Program-made: the position numbers and the translations under genes
Notes under the pieces: generated by a model
Seen by the model: only the letters and a program-made list of their open reading frames with translations
Told to the model about the DNA's origin: nothing
The model's database searches: none
In this document: piece by piece, positions 11,678 through 23,599 of the stretch
How the letters are laid out: the number at the start of each line of letters is the position of its first letter
Position numbering within the stretch: position 1 is the first letter of the stretch
From: Parascedosporium putredinis
Lineage: Eukaryota; Ascomycota; Sordariomycetes; Microascales; Microascaceae
Length of the DNA: 64,000 nucleotides
Assembly: GCA_949357655.1 (NCBI GenBank)
Contig: CASHTG010000001.1
Location: 2,480,001-2,544,000, forward strand
Direction: 5' to 3'

Positions 11678-12655
11678 GATTTTGTTAGGCCTGTAATTGC
11701 TATTTTTGTTTTCAATATGGTCTTTGTGAAGTTGGTTGATTCCAAGATGCTCTGGTGAGTCTTATCGAATTCCTCAAATAAGATCAATAACAGCAAGCAG
11801 TGGCAAGTTGTGATGTTATAGGAGAAAAAAAGAAGAAAACAGGTGCAGTTATATCGTAGAGAAGGATAAAGGATAGCAATTAGAAATATCAGAGCTGGTG
11901 AAAATAAAACGCGGTATTCCAGATATATATAACTATAACAACGATGCTCCAGTAGTACATAAAACCGACCAACTGAAAAATAGATTTATTGATCTCAACT
12001 GGAGCAGTGTGGTTGTTAATATGCCCGTTTGCGCCTTCCTTCCTATTCTACTGTTTTTTTCTCTTTCTTTTTGATTGCTTGGAATGAAATGGGGATGAAA
12101 TGGAGAGTTGCCAGGGGCTGTTCTAGCCGCATCATGAGTCTCTTGGACCAGGGCGTCACTGCAGTCACTGGTGCGCGCGTTGAGGTCAGGTGACCGACCC
12201 CTTTGCAGCGCAGGTAGGCGCAGAGGCTGGGCGGTTAGACGTTGGAGACCTCCTTGTCCATCCCAGCCGGCTGGATGAGGGGACGGTTGGACGAGATTTG
12301 GTACCCTGCATCTTCTTTCCATGTTCAATGCCCCATTGCATCTTCACCAAATGACTACCAAGAATGAAGTCGATATTCACGCCCGAAAGATTACAGATGT
12401 ATATGGCGCTATTGATCTTGCCTATCTAGCATATTGCATATATAAAAGAAAAAGAAAAACAAGGTATTGCACGACTTCTAAGTCATCGATTAGAGGGAGC
12501 TGTGTCCCGGGGAATTAATTATAGTGAAATGGTCGTTCGCGTCGGGGGTTGTTCGAATTGAGGTGGGTGGATGGCACGGTATGTGACTGGTGTGGAAAGA
12601 AGCTTCTGGAGTGCGGTTGAATGCATTTGAAGTCATAGGACTTGTGTAGGTAGGC
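11678..12655. other. Intergenic region upstream of H4 variant
   Basis: AT-richer than neighbouring coding DNA. It should hold the promoter of the H4 variant and the 3' UTR of the SVF1 gene, which is transcribed in the same direction. I recognise no gene or repeat; open frames at 11933-12380 on the minus strand show no family features. Confidence 0.5.
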
Positions 12656-14080
12656 TCACTCCGAGATAAAAGTCGCCTCCACAAACAGTGCACCGCTCTC
12701 AGACACCTCTGTATCGCCGATCTTAAACTTCAGGTCTAAGCTGTCTTTCGGGGAATACTAAGGAGAGTGACAAGGTGATTAGCAGATATATGATGTTGGG
12801 GAGACTAAGAAGAGAGATTGTGCGCGACGAAAGTCTTCAAGACACACTGAGGATGGGGGATTTCTCACCTGGTAGACATAAGGCTTGGTTCCGGCAGCGG
12901 TCTGGACAATCTTCTTCACAAATCCAGGAACCTCGGCCATGACGTCTATCCTGTCAAGCCTCTGTCCGAGCACTCCCTCAATAACGCCCGTTACCTCAGC
13001 CCCGTCCTTTGTCTTGCCGGCCCAAGTATACTTGGCCTCGCTGGGAGCAGGCCAATCGGTTGCAGGGTCCCCAGCCGTCTGAATGTGTGTGACGGTGCTA
13101 TCGCAGCTGACACTCAAAATTTCGTTTTCCTTGGCAATAATGCCGATACAAACGCTTGTGGATCCGTAGGAGGGTGGTGTGGTGAATTCCATGAGAATCG
13201 CCGAGTGCGTTGGTCCCTGAAATCCACAAAATTCCATTTGGCTGCAGCATGGTGCGGCTTCATTCCCTGCAAGGCATAGACGAAGAAGGCCCGCCCAGTA
13301 AAGTCGATAGCGCCGTCCGGTGTAGTGATTGTTCCTTCGCTCGTGCACCTGGGCCAGAACGCATGCCTGACGGAGCCCCAGGGGTTTGTCAGGTCGGTAC
13401 CGAAGAGGGTTGTGCCAGTTGTTCCGGCGTGAATGGCCGGGGTTTTACGAGTGATTGTCATGTTGACAATACAAGCTTCGTCAGCCAAGCTCTTGACCGT
13501 GTAGGCAGTCCCATCCTCGGAAAGCTCGATTGCGCAGTTATCGGCGTAGAAGCATGTCTTATCCTCACTAAATTCGGGGTTGGACAGCTGGGTAGACGAC
13601 CAGAGGGGCGTCTTGTCGCTGTCTAACGGGAAGACCTTTGCGGTGAACTGACAGGTGGTGTGGAGTCCGCTAAAACCAGTACGTTATTAGCAAGCAGGAT
13701 GCCGGGAAGGAGATAGGGGTTGCCGTACGCAACGTTGCTATAGATGACCTGAGCGATTCCAATCTGCCCGCTCGTTGCTGTGAAATAGAAGGTGTGTGTT
13801 TCGACAGAGGTCGAATCCATTGCCTTCCATTTAAAACCATCACGCCCGATCTCGGTGTACGGAACCGTTGCCGCTTCTTCGGCAACCGACTTGATGGCAG
13901 TAGGACCGTAGATGGGCTCCTGTGTGCCGGCGACGTTCGCCAACCTTTTTCAGCAAACACGATTAGCATTTTCGTAGTCTCTGACGGGAGCCTAGTCGCT
14001 GTAGAGGGTTTTTTCTTTTGTCGTTAGGGGAGCCAAGTGGGTGGGATCAGTTCTTACTGCTGCTTTGCCCAGTTGAACAT
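12656..14080 (-). CDS. svf1: Survival factor SVF1 (ceramide-binding protein), one frameshift
   Basis: Svf1 family: in yeast a peripheral ER/Golgi protein with a lipocalin-like fold that binds and moves ceramide and supports survival under stress. Exons: 14080-14058, 13944-13729, 13669-12869, 12757-12656, all GT-AG. The short first exon (MFNWAKQQ) matches the family's amphipathic N-terminal helix, followed by LANVAGTQEPIYGP. Conserved blocks include FYFTATSGQIGIAQVIYSN, FGTDLTNPWGSVRHAFWPRC, YALQGMKPHHAAAKWNF and LMEFTTPPSYGST, ending EATFISE. Between WNFVD and QGPTHSA (about 13216-13232) the frame slips by one base; restoring one base gives 1143 nt, 380 residues, as expected for filamentous fungi. 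The only GT-AG interval there is 11 nt, too short for an intron. I treat the slip as a probable sequence error rather than a real pseudogene. Confidence 0.9.
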
Positions 14081-16400
14081 CGTGGTGGTGTGGCGTGCTT
14101 TAGGATTGGGAGCAAAGATTTCTAGAAGGACTGGCGAATGTGGCGCAACGAGGAAGGTCTTAGAGAAGGGTGGTAGTGGAGGGCAACAAAGACAAAGAGA
14201 AAGGTTGCTTGAAGTGAGCAAGGTCGAGAAGGGAGGAGCAGGCCAAAGTCGGGCGATGCGGAAATTCGCGGGGTCGTGTGAGTTTTTGGGCTCTTTTTTT
14301 CACCTCGTCGCTCTGACGATGGATGTTTGAGAGCGGGGAAGGCAGCTGGACTGGGCCCTACAAATCAAAGGAGGAAGGGAGAAATCGAAGTCTAAATTTT
14401 CCTTTTCTCATTCACCGCTTTCTCGAAGAGCTTGTCGAAACTAAGGTTCTTGAATGGGCAGAGGGGCACTGGTTATAAGTCCCGTTCAACGGCGTTAACT
14501 ACGATTAGGCCACATTCGAGACCATTGAAGTCATTCAATGGCAGGTATGACCAGTCCCTGCAAATCAGGATTGGCGGGGTTACCGCCACCCACGAAAGGG
14601 GCGGTTGGACCCTGTTGTGGGTCCCGAGGGCGTCGGGTGCCTCCAGCCTCTTTTCATCCAGTGCTCTCTCTCTCTTTGCCCAAGGGACGGAGACAAGACG
14701 CAGTGCTCAAGTGCAAGCCAACGCTGGCGGGCCTGCTGGAAGTCGTACGAATCAAGCCCCCGCTGGGTTGCTGCGTGAGTTGGACGACGCTAAAGCTCAT
14801 TCACACAAGCACATGTCACACCGTCCGAGCTGATTCCTCCCTCCCATCCCTCCCATGGCGACCAGCGCTGTTTGAACCGACGGGTAGTCGAGGTGCACAG
14901 GTGGGGAGATAACGAGAGGGACAGTAAGGCTCAAGCTGACGATCGTTGATCGTTGAGAATGAGCACTTGAGCTGAATACCTGCTGCCTGCTTGCCTAGTG
15001 CTTATTGTGATTTATCCGAGAGAAAGGGACACTATCTTCTTTTTCATCCGCCAGACGCGTCGATCAAGACGACTATCTCCCCGCAAGCTAACAGCTACTA
15101 ACATTAATATTAGTTGGCGGCAGAGGCAAGCGTGACCCAACGCCCAAACGGTGCGTGGGGCTGGAGTTTTTCTTCCTCTCTGAGGTGTCTGAGGTGTCTG
15201 AGGTGGGGTGGTGGGACTTGATCCACGAAGACGATGCAGATGTTGTCAGGCGTGGACCCTGTCTGTTTTCATTGCGATGTTCCTTCCGGACGGGACGCGG
15301 GTGCCGTCCAATCTTGGCCCACTCTCATCAATGAGTCTGCTTTTTGACGGAAGATGGAGGAATTTAGCCCTTTCTGCTTTCATGACTGTGAAAGCCGCCT
15401 GTGTGTTTTTGGATCGCCATGCAAAGTGCCTACAGACGATTGTGAATTGGAATGAGCCCATCCATGACATGCATCCATTGATAACTGTGAAATAATCGAT
15501 GATGACATGTGGGGACTGGGCGAACTTAACATTGAAACCGCGGAGGACTTGCGACGTCCGCTATCATCCATTGCTGACAGATCTAATGGATCCAATGGAT
15601 CCATTCTATTGATAACTCCCCAGCCCAGTGCTGTATTGATCCAGAGGCGTATATTGTATTGGCATGAGAAAATCCGATCAGAGGACAACAGAGGGAGCAA
15701 TGAGAAAATCTCATTTAGCCAGTATATAATATACGAAGAATGAGGTTGCTATTGAACTAAATATATTTTTCTGGCCCGTTCTAAATCCACCAAATTCGAC
15801 CCTCCATCTGAAGGCTCCCATTCCGCGGGATCGATTGATCGATGTGTCAGGGGTGGGGTGGATGGCTGCTAAACTGAGGCCAAGTCAACATAGACGTAGC
15901 GCGAGCAGGGTTGCACGACCAATGCCATTGATCCCTCGCTTGAGCCGGGATCAAATCTGATTTCGCATCCAATTGATCTTGCGCAAAAAGGAAAAAAATC
16001 CTCCAGCATTTTCAGTACAGAAGAAAAAAGTAAACCCCCATTACTTGGACGATACAACGTTATCGTGTCTCTTCGACTTCCACACGCGCACTTCTTACAA
16101 TCCATCATAATATTTTATTAATCATCTCCATCCTAATCACTGCATGTGGCTATTCTCCTCGTTGCCTGCTTGTTGTTCTACCCTCGTTTCCCTACCGTGT
16201 CCATCACTTCGCCCATTGTGGTCGGCCGGCACTTGCCTCAACGATCTTGACGAGTTTTGCGACTAGCCATTCGATCGCATCCGCGACCATCGTTCTCGAA
16301 ATCAATCCACACCGATAGTTGAGATTCCGACATCTGCTTACAGTCGTCGGCTGTGTCTCCGGTCGCGCATCTCTCTATCCTTCATCCCGACCCGCGATAG
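14081..16400. other. Divergent intergenic region SVF1 / GATA factor
   Basis: Holds the 5' flank of SVF1 (leftward) and of the GATA factor gene (rightward). Words ATGGATCCAATGGATCCATT (near 15584-15605) and GATCGATTGATCGATG (near 15829) belong to the dispersed GATCCATTG-type set. A short direct repeat of TCTGAGGTG lies near 15180-15205. The missing 5' exon(s) of the GATA factor should lie between about 15.8 and 16.4 kb, but I could not identify an ATG with a good donor. Confidence 0.45.
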
Positions 16401-18985
16401 TTCCCGAAACACCCCGCGCTGTCGCAACTCGCGCCGGCCTCTCTCCCCTCCGAAATCCTACCATTTCCGACCTCAAGTCGGATTTTTGGGAAGACCAGTT
16501 CTACATCATCCTCGATCGGTAATGGAGGATGGACCGCAACTGCTACCGCTCCCCCGACAACGCTGGACCCAATATCTCGACCAAGCTCTGCTTCAACATC
16601 ATCGTCCTTGCCCCAGCTACCGAGCATCTCTTCGCTCGCGTCGGGGACCTCGGCGATGGGGTCCCCTCAGATGAGGTATGGTGAAGAAGAAGTTGACTCC
16701 CATCCCCGAGCGCGTCCATGACATCCTGTTACTATCTATCCCGACCATCGTACTCAGGTCCACCGTGGGCCCTCTGTCACCACCTGAGTCGCGTCTGGTG
16801 CCTGAACCGCCATCTGCCAAAGCTCACTGGATCTCCTCCAAGGCAACTTGAAAACTAACAGACTTCTCTTTGCGCCTAGACCTTCGAACTTACCACCACC
16901 GGCGTATATCGCGTCGTCGCCTGCAGCAACTGCGGGCGGAGGTGGGACTAGCCTGGTAAGTATTGGCCTTTTCGCATGCTACTTTCTCCCTCATTTCTCC
17001 TTTCTCCCACGGCAAAAATTTTCTCCCCACCCGCAGCTTCTCCTGGCAGTCTAACACACACCACTCGACCACGACTGCGATCCCTGTTTTTTATTATGGA
17101 GTCGAGTACCCCGATCTTGTATTCTTTGCGATTTTCCCCATCTTTTTATCTTTATCTTTATTTTTTTCAATTCCTTCTCTCTATAAACCTCGGCATATTC
17201 CGCTCTGGCCCCCTGCCCTCCACAGACCGTCCCTTTTTCTCTTTTTTTTTTTTTTGTTCTCCCCAAGTGGCCCCAGACCCCACGTCATCCTTCTCTGATA
17301 GCGATAAGGATAAACATCCCCACAGCACCACCAAGGACAACTAGCTATGAAGCCCTGAAACGAGCTGCCGCAAGTGCAGACAGCTTTCCTCCTAGCTCCC
17401 TGTTGCGCTATCTTGAAGAAAAAAAAAGAAAGAAAAGACCACCTCGGGATCCAGCGCAGGACAGTTTGTCAAGCCTGGGACCCACCTTTCGCATCCCCCA
17501 CTCAAACTTATATGCACCCTGGCCTCAATCGAGATCAGCGATCTCGACACGCCCTCACGTGACCATCCTTATCTTTCCAATCTGAACACCCGTTGATAAG
17601 ATCTGGTTGAGTGGGTGGCATGAAATTCTTTGTCGCACTCTAGCCAAAATCTTATCAACTGGTCAATTTCCCCACCACCGTAAAACACGGCTGCTCCCAC
17701 ATCCTCTTTTCCTACCTCCATGCGCAATTCGACTTAGACCCCTTACTTCTGTTTTCCGAATGCCCACAAAGACATGGCGACTCCAGCTAATCATAATCGC
17801 GAAACCTCACAGCCAACATGCCACAACTGCAGCACTTCCACGACACCTCTCTGGCGCAGAGACGAGTTTGGCTCTGTTTTGTGCAATGCCTGCGGCTTGT
17901 TCCTGAAACTTCATAACCGCCCCCGGCCGATATCCCTAAAGACCGACGTTATCAAGAGTCGGAATCGGGTCAAGAATGCAGGGATGCGACCCGATTTGGC
18001 GAAGAAAAAGGTGTGGTTACGTCCATGGGCCCTCGCCCTCGCTCTCGCCCGTCGCTCTTAGCTGCGCTTCTCCTTTCCGAATACAGCTGACTTAGTATTT
18101 CTTTCCAGCAGCAGCAGGTACAACCACAGCCCTTTCCTGGCTCCCTCGATACCAACGGGCTAGACGTACAAAGCACCGCAGCAGCAGCGACTGCCCAGGC
18201 AGCACGACGATCATCTCAGAAACCGACCAACGGGTCCGGGTCGCCGATCTCGCGCAACGGTACGCCGTCATTATACAATGCAAATAACCTATCAGGGTTC
18301 CCGCCCATGCAGGATTCCTCTTCGCTGGCATCTTCACTGGCAGTCTATGGATCAACTGGCCGGGCAGCCTCCCCGTTGAACGGTGATCGACCCCGCGATT
18401 CTACCCCCAACGGCAGAACAACTTCTGGCTGCAAACTCTAGTCTCCATACCCGTGTAGGCGAACTCGAGCTCATCAACAAGCTTTACAGCGACCGAGTCC
18501 AACAGCTGGAAATCTCGGACAGCACCGCAAAGCAAGAGCAAGAGCTTGTTCGACAAGAGCTCGCACAGCTTCGTGCTGACCTAGAAGCCAAGATGGTGGC
18601 GGAGGCGCAACTCCGAGAGCAACTTGATGACAGCCATAGACGGGAAAACAGTTTAAAGCGTCGTCTAGATGAATTAGAGGTTGAGCTCGACGAGAAGACG
18701 GCATCTATTGCTGCTGTTACAGCTGCTGCTGCCGCCGCTGCGGTTGCTGCGGTTGCTGGCCCAGCGGAATCCGCCGCGCCCACAACGGAACCCCTACCAG
18801 AGACCCAGCCCGTGTCTGCCGATGAAGGTGAAGGTCGGGGCAGTCCCCCACGAAAAAGTCAGGCTGTCGGACGAACCCCCGGAAGCGGCCGAGACTTGAA
18901 GCTCACCAACACCGGGGTCCTCAACGAGAGTTTAAATAGGCCTCTGGGCCATGGTTTCAAACCGAAACCGGAATTCGGGAAGTAA
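16401..18985 (+). CDS. areB: AreB/ASD-4-type GATA zinc-finger regulator with C-terminal coiled coil (5' end unresolved, one frameshift)
   Basis: A nuclear GATA factor of the AreB/ASD-4 (Dal80-like) group, which in other fungi acts with AreA in nitrogen regulation and development. Exons: about 16401-16675 (family-type LPSEILPFPTSSRIFGK and SGTSAMGSPQMR), 16880-16955 (PPPAYIASSPAATAGGGGT), 17813-18010 and 18109-18985. The third carries one C-X2-C-X17-C-X2-C finger (CHNC...CNAC with TPLWRRDEFGSVL). The last holds a long heptad-rich coiled coil from about 18455 to 18700 (VGELELINKLYSDRV onward), an alanine run, and a tail ending FKPKPEFGK. The frame before 16401 is closed by TAG, so at least one 5' exon is missing. 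An alternative start, ATG 17774, reads in frame into the finger through the 857-bp intron and would make a short isoform. In the last exon the frame changes at the C5 run 18404-18408; removing one C gives 876 nt in frame. Confidence 0.8.
17297..17656. promoter_or_regulatory. Cluster of GATA-factor binding sites inside the GATA-factor gene
   Basis: Within the long intron, upstream of the internal ATG at 17774, lie GATA at 17297, GATAAG at 17303, GATAAA at 17309, CTTATC at 17568, TGATAAG at 17594-17600 and CTTATCA at 17651-17657. HGATAR is the recognition word of fungal GATA regulators. The last two form an inverted pair about 50 bp apart. By inference this is an internal promoter or autoregulatory element for a short isoform; AreB genes of other fungi are reported to make several transcripts. 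Confidence 0.5.
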
Positions 18986-20323
18986 GGGGCCTTGCGTCCC
19001 GATGCTTCCTCTCCATGTACCACCACCTTACGAGAGCGTATCATGTCTTCATCTCTACGTCTTTTATCACTTTGCTGGCTTCCTTATTTATTTTTCCTTT
19101 TCTCTAATGCTGGACCCAACTGAAGGGGATAAACAGGGGCGGACTTGAGTTATGGTTTAAAGGCCTTTGCGCCATTCACGGGGGTTTCCGGCCACACAAT
19201 GTGGCTTCTTCTCATAACATGCCCAATCCATCCACGAAGCCAGGTTTTTTTTTTTCCTTTCCTTGGACTCTTTTCTTTTTCTTTCGTATCCTTTTCTTTC
19301 CGCTCCAAAAGCTATAACCCCATTCTTTCTTCTTGCGAACATTCGGGGATACCCAAACTTAGTCTTGGAATTTAATCTTGGAGGAATTGGTCGGAGTTGG
19401 TTGAACGGAAAACACAAAAGGGGTGAGCGCTGGTCAGCGATCTCTTGTGGCGCACCAGCAGTGCTATGATGATATATTGGGAATTATGGCTAGATCACAG
19501 AATACTGGGAGGCGACGGCGTACCTGGAGGCCATGTTGAAGCGGCTGTTCTATATGCAGCCTAGGGGCGGGTGGTCAAAAGTTCTTGTCTTATCTTTCTT
19601 CGAGCTACTCGGCCTCGGCCCATTTTTGCGGACCATGAATGACACATCCGACCCAACTTCGCAGTGATGCAACCTCCTTGGCCGACCCTTCTCAGGCTCT
19701 GCCGTCGCTGCCAATCGGCGGCGTGGCCCAGGCTTCCAGACTCGGTTTGCCTATTGTGGCTATACTGTTCTAGTTTTGAGAGGATCGGGGTCAGGAGCGT
19801 AAATGAGCGAGTTGCCTCTACTCCTGCCATCTACGAATCCACTGGTTATGCAGACGGGAGCATGAGGAATGATCCAATGTATCGATGTAACGGACACCGA
19901 AAGGGACTTGGGAATGCAAACACTGAGGCATACATTGTTATCATCGTTTTCTTTTCTTTTCTTCTCCCCCTTTTTACGTGTCTACTCATGCCGGCGTTCA
20001 CTGGGGATGGGGGCTCGCTACTGGATATGCTGCCAATGTATTCTACTCCTTGGTGTTGTTGACTTGAGCTTCAGCTGCCCGTTAGCTAGGGTATGGCCGT
20101 GCCCTGTCTGTTTATGTGGAAATGTGTATATATATAGTCTATCGGTCATTCCTGCCGCCCTTTACAAAACTCCGTGATACAGAAGACAAAACCCGTAACC
20201 ACCGGTACCGCCATCGTACAGCGAGGGGAGATAAAAGGAAAAAAAGCCCTGAATCCTTCGAGAGGGCGCCCACATACACAACATGCCCGACACCGCCGCG
20301 CCTTCCACCGCGTGGAGAAGCCC
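18986..20323. other. Convergent 3' intergenic region
   Basis: Lies between the stop codons of the GATA factor (+) and the mitochondrial exchange protein (-). Contains T-rich tracts near 19240-19330 and 19950-19980. I recognise no gene; open frames on both strands lack family features. Confidence 0.5.
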
Positions 20324-21235
20324 TCAATTATCTTTCTTTGAATTTACCGTCTCTTGGCGGCCCGCCTGGTTGCTCTGCTCAACTTGCCAGATGGCTCTTT
20401 CAAGCTCTGCCTCAATTTCCGGATGCTCGAGGGCCTTGCCCAATTTGGCGGCAGTCTCCCGACAAAGTAGGACTTTTCCAGCTGGTTCCTCGGGGTCGTT
20501 GCCGGCGTCACCCGCCTTTGCTGCTTCTTCCGTAGGGGTTTGGGTTTGTGCGTCTTTAAGACCTGTCAAAAGGGGCTTACGGTCGGAATAAACGCTATCT
20601 AGGATAGGCGATGGAGTGATGGACAGGAGCTTGTTCGAGATTAGGAATTGGACATGCTGGCCGCCCTTGATGGCTCGCCAGTGCGACCATGCGCGGTATG
20701 CCAGGTAGAAAAAGGGAGATTGGGTATTCTGAGGCAATGTTAGAAAGGCACCGAGAACCACGGTGTGGAAAGGACGGATGAAGAGTGAGATCAACGTACA
20801 CAGGGATAAGAGCTACCGGAGCTGTGACTGGCATGCCGACGAAACACCATATCAATCTCGTACGATGTAGAGCTTCTCTCTCCGTTCCCAGGGTTCGCAG
20901 AACATTTTCGGCCTCGCTTGGTGGGATAACGGACGGTGGGAAGCTCAGCTCAACTTTTCTCCGCTGGCTAAGAGCTCCTTTTGTCGCTTCGAAGAGAGTG
21001 GAGGTACGGACTTGAGACCCCATTCCTGGAAAGGTATGCGCCTCAGGGCATGGTTCCCATAGTCCACGACTTTGCGCTGCCAGCCGCCTTCTCTGCGCTC
21101 CCAGCTGGCCCAGAGAGAGGCAACCTTTGTGGTAACCTTGTCAGCGAGGCCGGTCCGCTGTTTTGCCGCCTCTTTATTGCGGATACAATAGAGGAGCGTG
21201 CGCTTCGTCGATATGGGAAGCAGGACAAAGCGCAT
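20324..21235 (-). CDS. Mitochondrial K+/H+ exchange-related protein, one frameshift
   Basis: Member of the fungal mitochondrial K+-H+ exchange-related family (Mit_KHE1; yeast YDL183C is the known relative), implicated in mitochondrial potassium/proton exchange at the inner membrane. Exon 1 is 21235-20802 and exon 2 is 20728-20324, with a 73-bp GT-AG intron. The start MRFVLLPISTKRTLLYC is the typical family N-terminus. Then follow WERREGGWQRKVVDYGN, RIPFQEWGLKSVPPLS, a hydrophobic segment IWCFVGMPVTAPVALIP and FFYLAYRAWSHWRAIKGG. In exon 1 the frame slips at an A-run (about 20954-20958, after ASGEK, before VELSFPPSVIP). Exon 1 is 434 nt and one restored base gives 435, so the whole reads as 279 residues. 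Probable sequencing deletion. Confidence 0.85.
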
Positions 21236-23599
21236 TACGGCGCGGTGAAAGGGTCCGCGACAGCTTCTTGTTGGGGAAACGCAGAGTTAACGAAGTTGTC
21301 GATGGTATGGTGTATCGCTGACGATGACGGTGCTGGCTGTGCGAGGAATCTGGTTAGAGATCGTTTATCGCATTTCAGGAAGCGGATTTTTTTCTTTCGT
21401 GGGATTGACGGGATTGGCCTGTAGCTTGGTTAAGAAGGTGTATGGGCAACTGGTCGTAGAGGAATAGAGGGAGAGGAAGAAGAAGGGGAAAAAAATCGTC
21501 GGCGATCTGGTATTATTCTGGAAGTGGATGTGACCCGGGTTCACCCTATGAGCGAATCTTCAATTTTGGCATGACGGCAGGAACAAAGCTACGGGAAGCG
21601 CGTCGCAAATCAGTGGATTGGAAAGCCGGGATTATGTCATGGGCGGACTCCCAAATCTTGCGGCTGATGGAGGGAGCCTATGAGGGGCAATTGTGACGTT
21701 CTTCGATGCCCGATTGGGTGACGGGCAAATCCCCGTTTTCTCAATCAATGCGTTGCCCGCATTTCATCGCACCTTTCAAGCGTCCATCCGCAACCTGGAA
21801 GCACGACGAGGGTTGATCGACCAGCAATAAGAGGTTTTCCATAATACAGGAGCAATTAACCCGGAAGGACGAAAGTCAGGAACCCCCAAAAATATTCCCA
21901 TGACTGACAGGGATCTACATGATGGGATGGAGGCTTGTACAACCCAACCTAGTCTCGCTGAAATCGTAGTCTCGACCACGACCGATTGACTGACTTTCCC
22001 CGCCCTCCCCCTTCCAAGGTTTGGAAGTCATCGGAACACTCAAGTGGATTTATTAACCCCCTGGCACTGAGAAGTTGGTGCACTAGTCAATAGCGGAAGC
22101 TTGACCCTTGCACCGCATCGCCCCCGATCACAGTGTCTCCCCATTGCCCCAATGCCGTGTTCCAGCTGAGATTGTTGTTGTCTGTCTCATGCTAGGACAA
22201 TTTGTTGGGCGGACCTTCCGTACGAATGTCCATTTTTAGGCCCATGATTACGATTCGCTGCTTCGGACCCCAACGTAACATGTTGGATCAATTGAAGGTG
22301 AGAAGGGAAGGCACTGATCCCGTAACTCTGACGCCTCATCGCTGCCAGCGAACACCGCTTGCGCTTGCGCTGACGTAACTCGACACTGAGAGTTCAGTTG
22401 GATTGCTGGCGTTGCCTAGAAACTACGCCGCTGGAAGTGTGAGTTGGGTGCTCCATGTCGGCTCGGATTCGTGTGCATGACTGAACACTGGACAATTTGG
22501 TGTACGAGTAATTATGATGTGGTGCCTCGCACGAATTAGAAGTGAAGGGATGGAACCCATGTGCCTGACGGCATCGATGTCCTTGTGTAATCTGCCGCTG
22601 CGCCATAGCGCAAATGACCTTGCTCGCCCAGTGCCAGTGCCACCAGTCCTTGGTCTTGGCTCTCTCGCCCTCCAGTCTGTCCCTGGCTTCGTGCTCCGCC
22701 CACACGCGCCAATCCCCCAACATTGCAAGATTGACCACTCCTTTCCATCGATGTTTCCTTTTTCTCCTTCCCAAGTTGCGAAGCCATCGAGCTGATTACG
22801 TTTCCGCTTCGATTCCTCTCTCACTTCTTTTTCCTTTTCCTTTTCTTTTTCTTTCCTTTTTCCTTGAGCCGCCCCGGGTCGTTAGCTCCCTACTTTATTG
22901 TAGGAAAAGGGCTTTGGCCTCAATCGTCGCTTTTTATCCTTTCTATTCTTCCCTCCGGTTCACCCGAATACAATTTAAGCGCCCCTGGTATTTCCCTTAT
23001 ACTCTTGTACCTCCACACGATCCTCCCCACGATCCTCCTCGCACCGCGCATCACGCACCACGCACCGCACCGCACCACACCCACCACCAAACGACGCATC
23101 TCGGAAGTGCACGTCAATCCGCGACGTAGGCTTGGTAGGCGAACCTCTGCGGGCTCGACTCGCACAGCGGTACGCCTTCGACGTAGTCTGGCATGTCGTT
23201 CTGCATCCGGTATTCGTCGTCGAGCCACAATCGCGATTCCGTCTTTCAGCCGTAAAACCCTCACCTAGGCCTTCACCTTCTTCCCCTCTCTTGCCCGCCA
23301 AGCCCTCGCCTCTTTGGCCACTTTTTCAGCGACCAATTCTTGACGAAGGGAATAACACCAACATCGGGGGTTCTACGCCGTTGGGAGAAACGAGAATAAA
23401 ACAAAATCACGACACATGCGTTTGGGCGAGGAGGCTATTCCACCCCAATCCTCCTCAATTGTACCACAACCGCTGGGTTCCCGGGTGCTTCCAGTAGGGG
23501 CCCAGGCGTCCCTCTCCGCGACTCGAAAACATATCGCGGAATCAATCGATACCAATTCAACTCTTTTTACAATTAAGTCAAGTCTAGCCACCCCCAACC
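21236..23599. other. Divergent intergenic region
   Basis: 5' flanks of the mitochondrial exchange gene (leftward) and of SRF1 (rightward). From about 22.8 kb the plus strand is strongly pyrimidine-rich (TTTTCCTTTTCC tracts), a common feature of fungal promoters and leaders. I recognise no gene in it. Confidence 0.5.

Noticed and set aside
13214..13232. Eleven-base GT...AG interval in SVF1 as an intron
   Set aside because: Far too short to be spliced; a one-base loss explains the frame change better.
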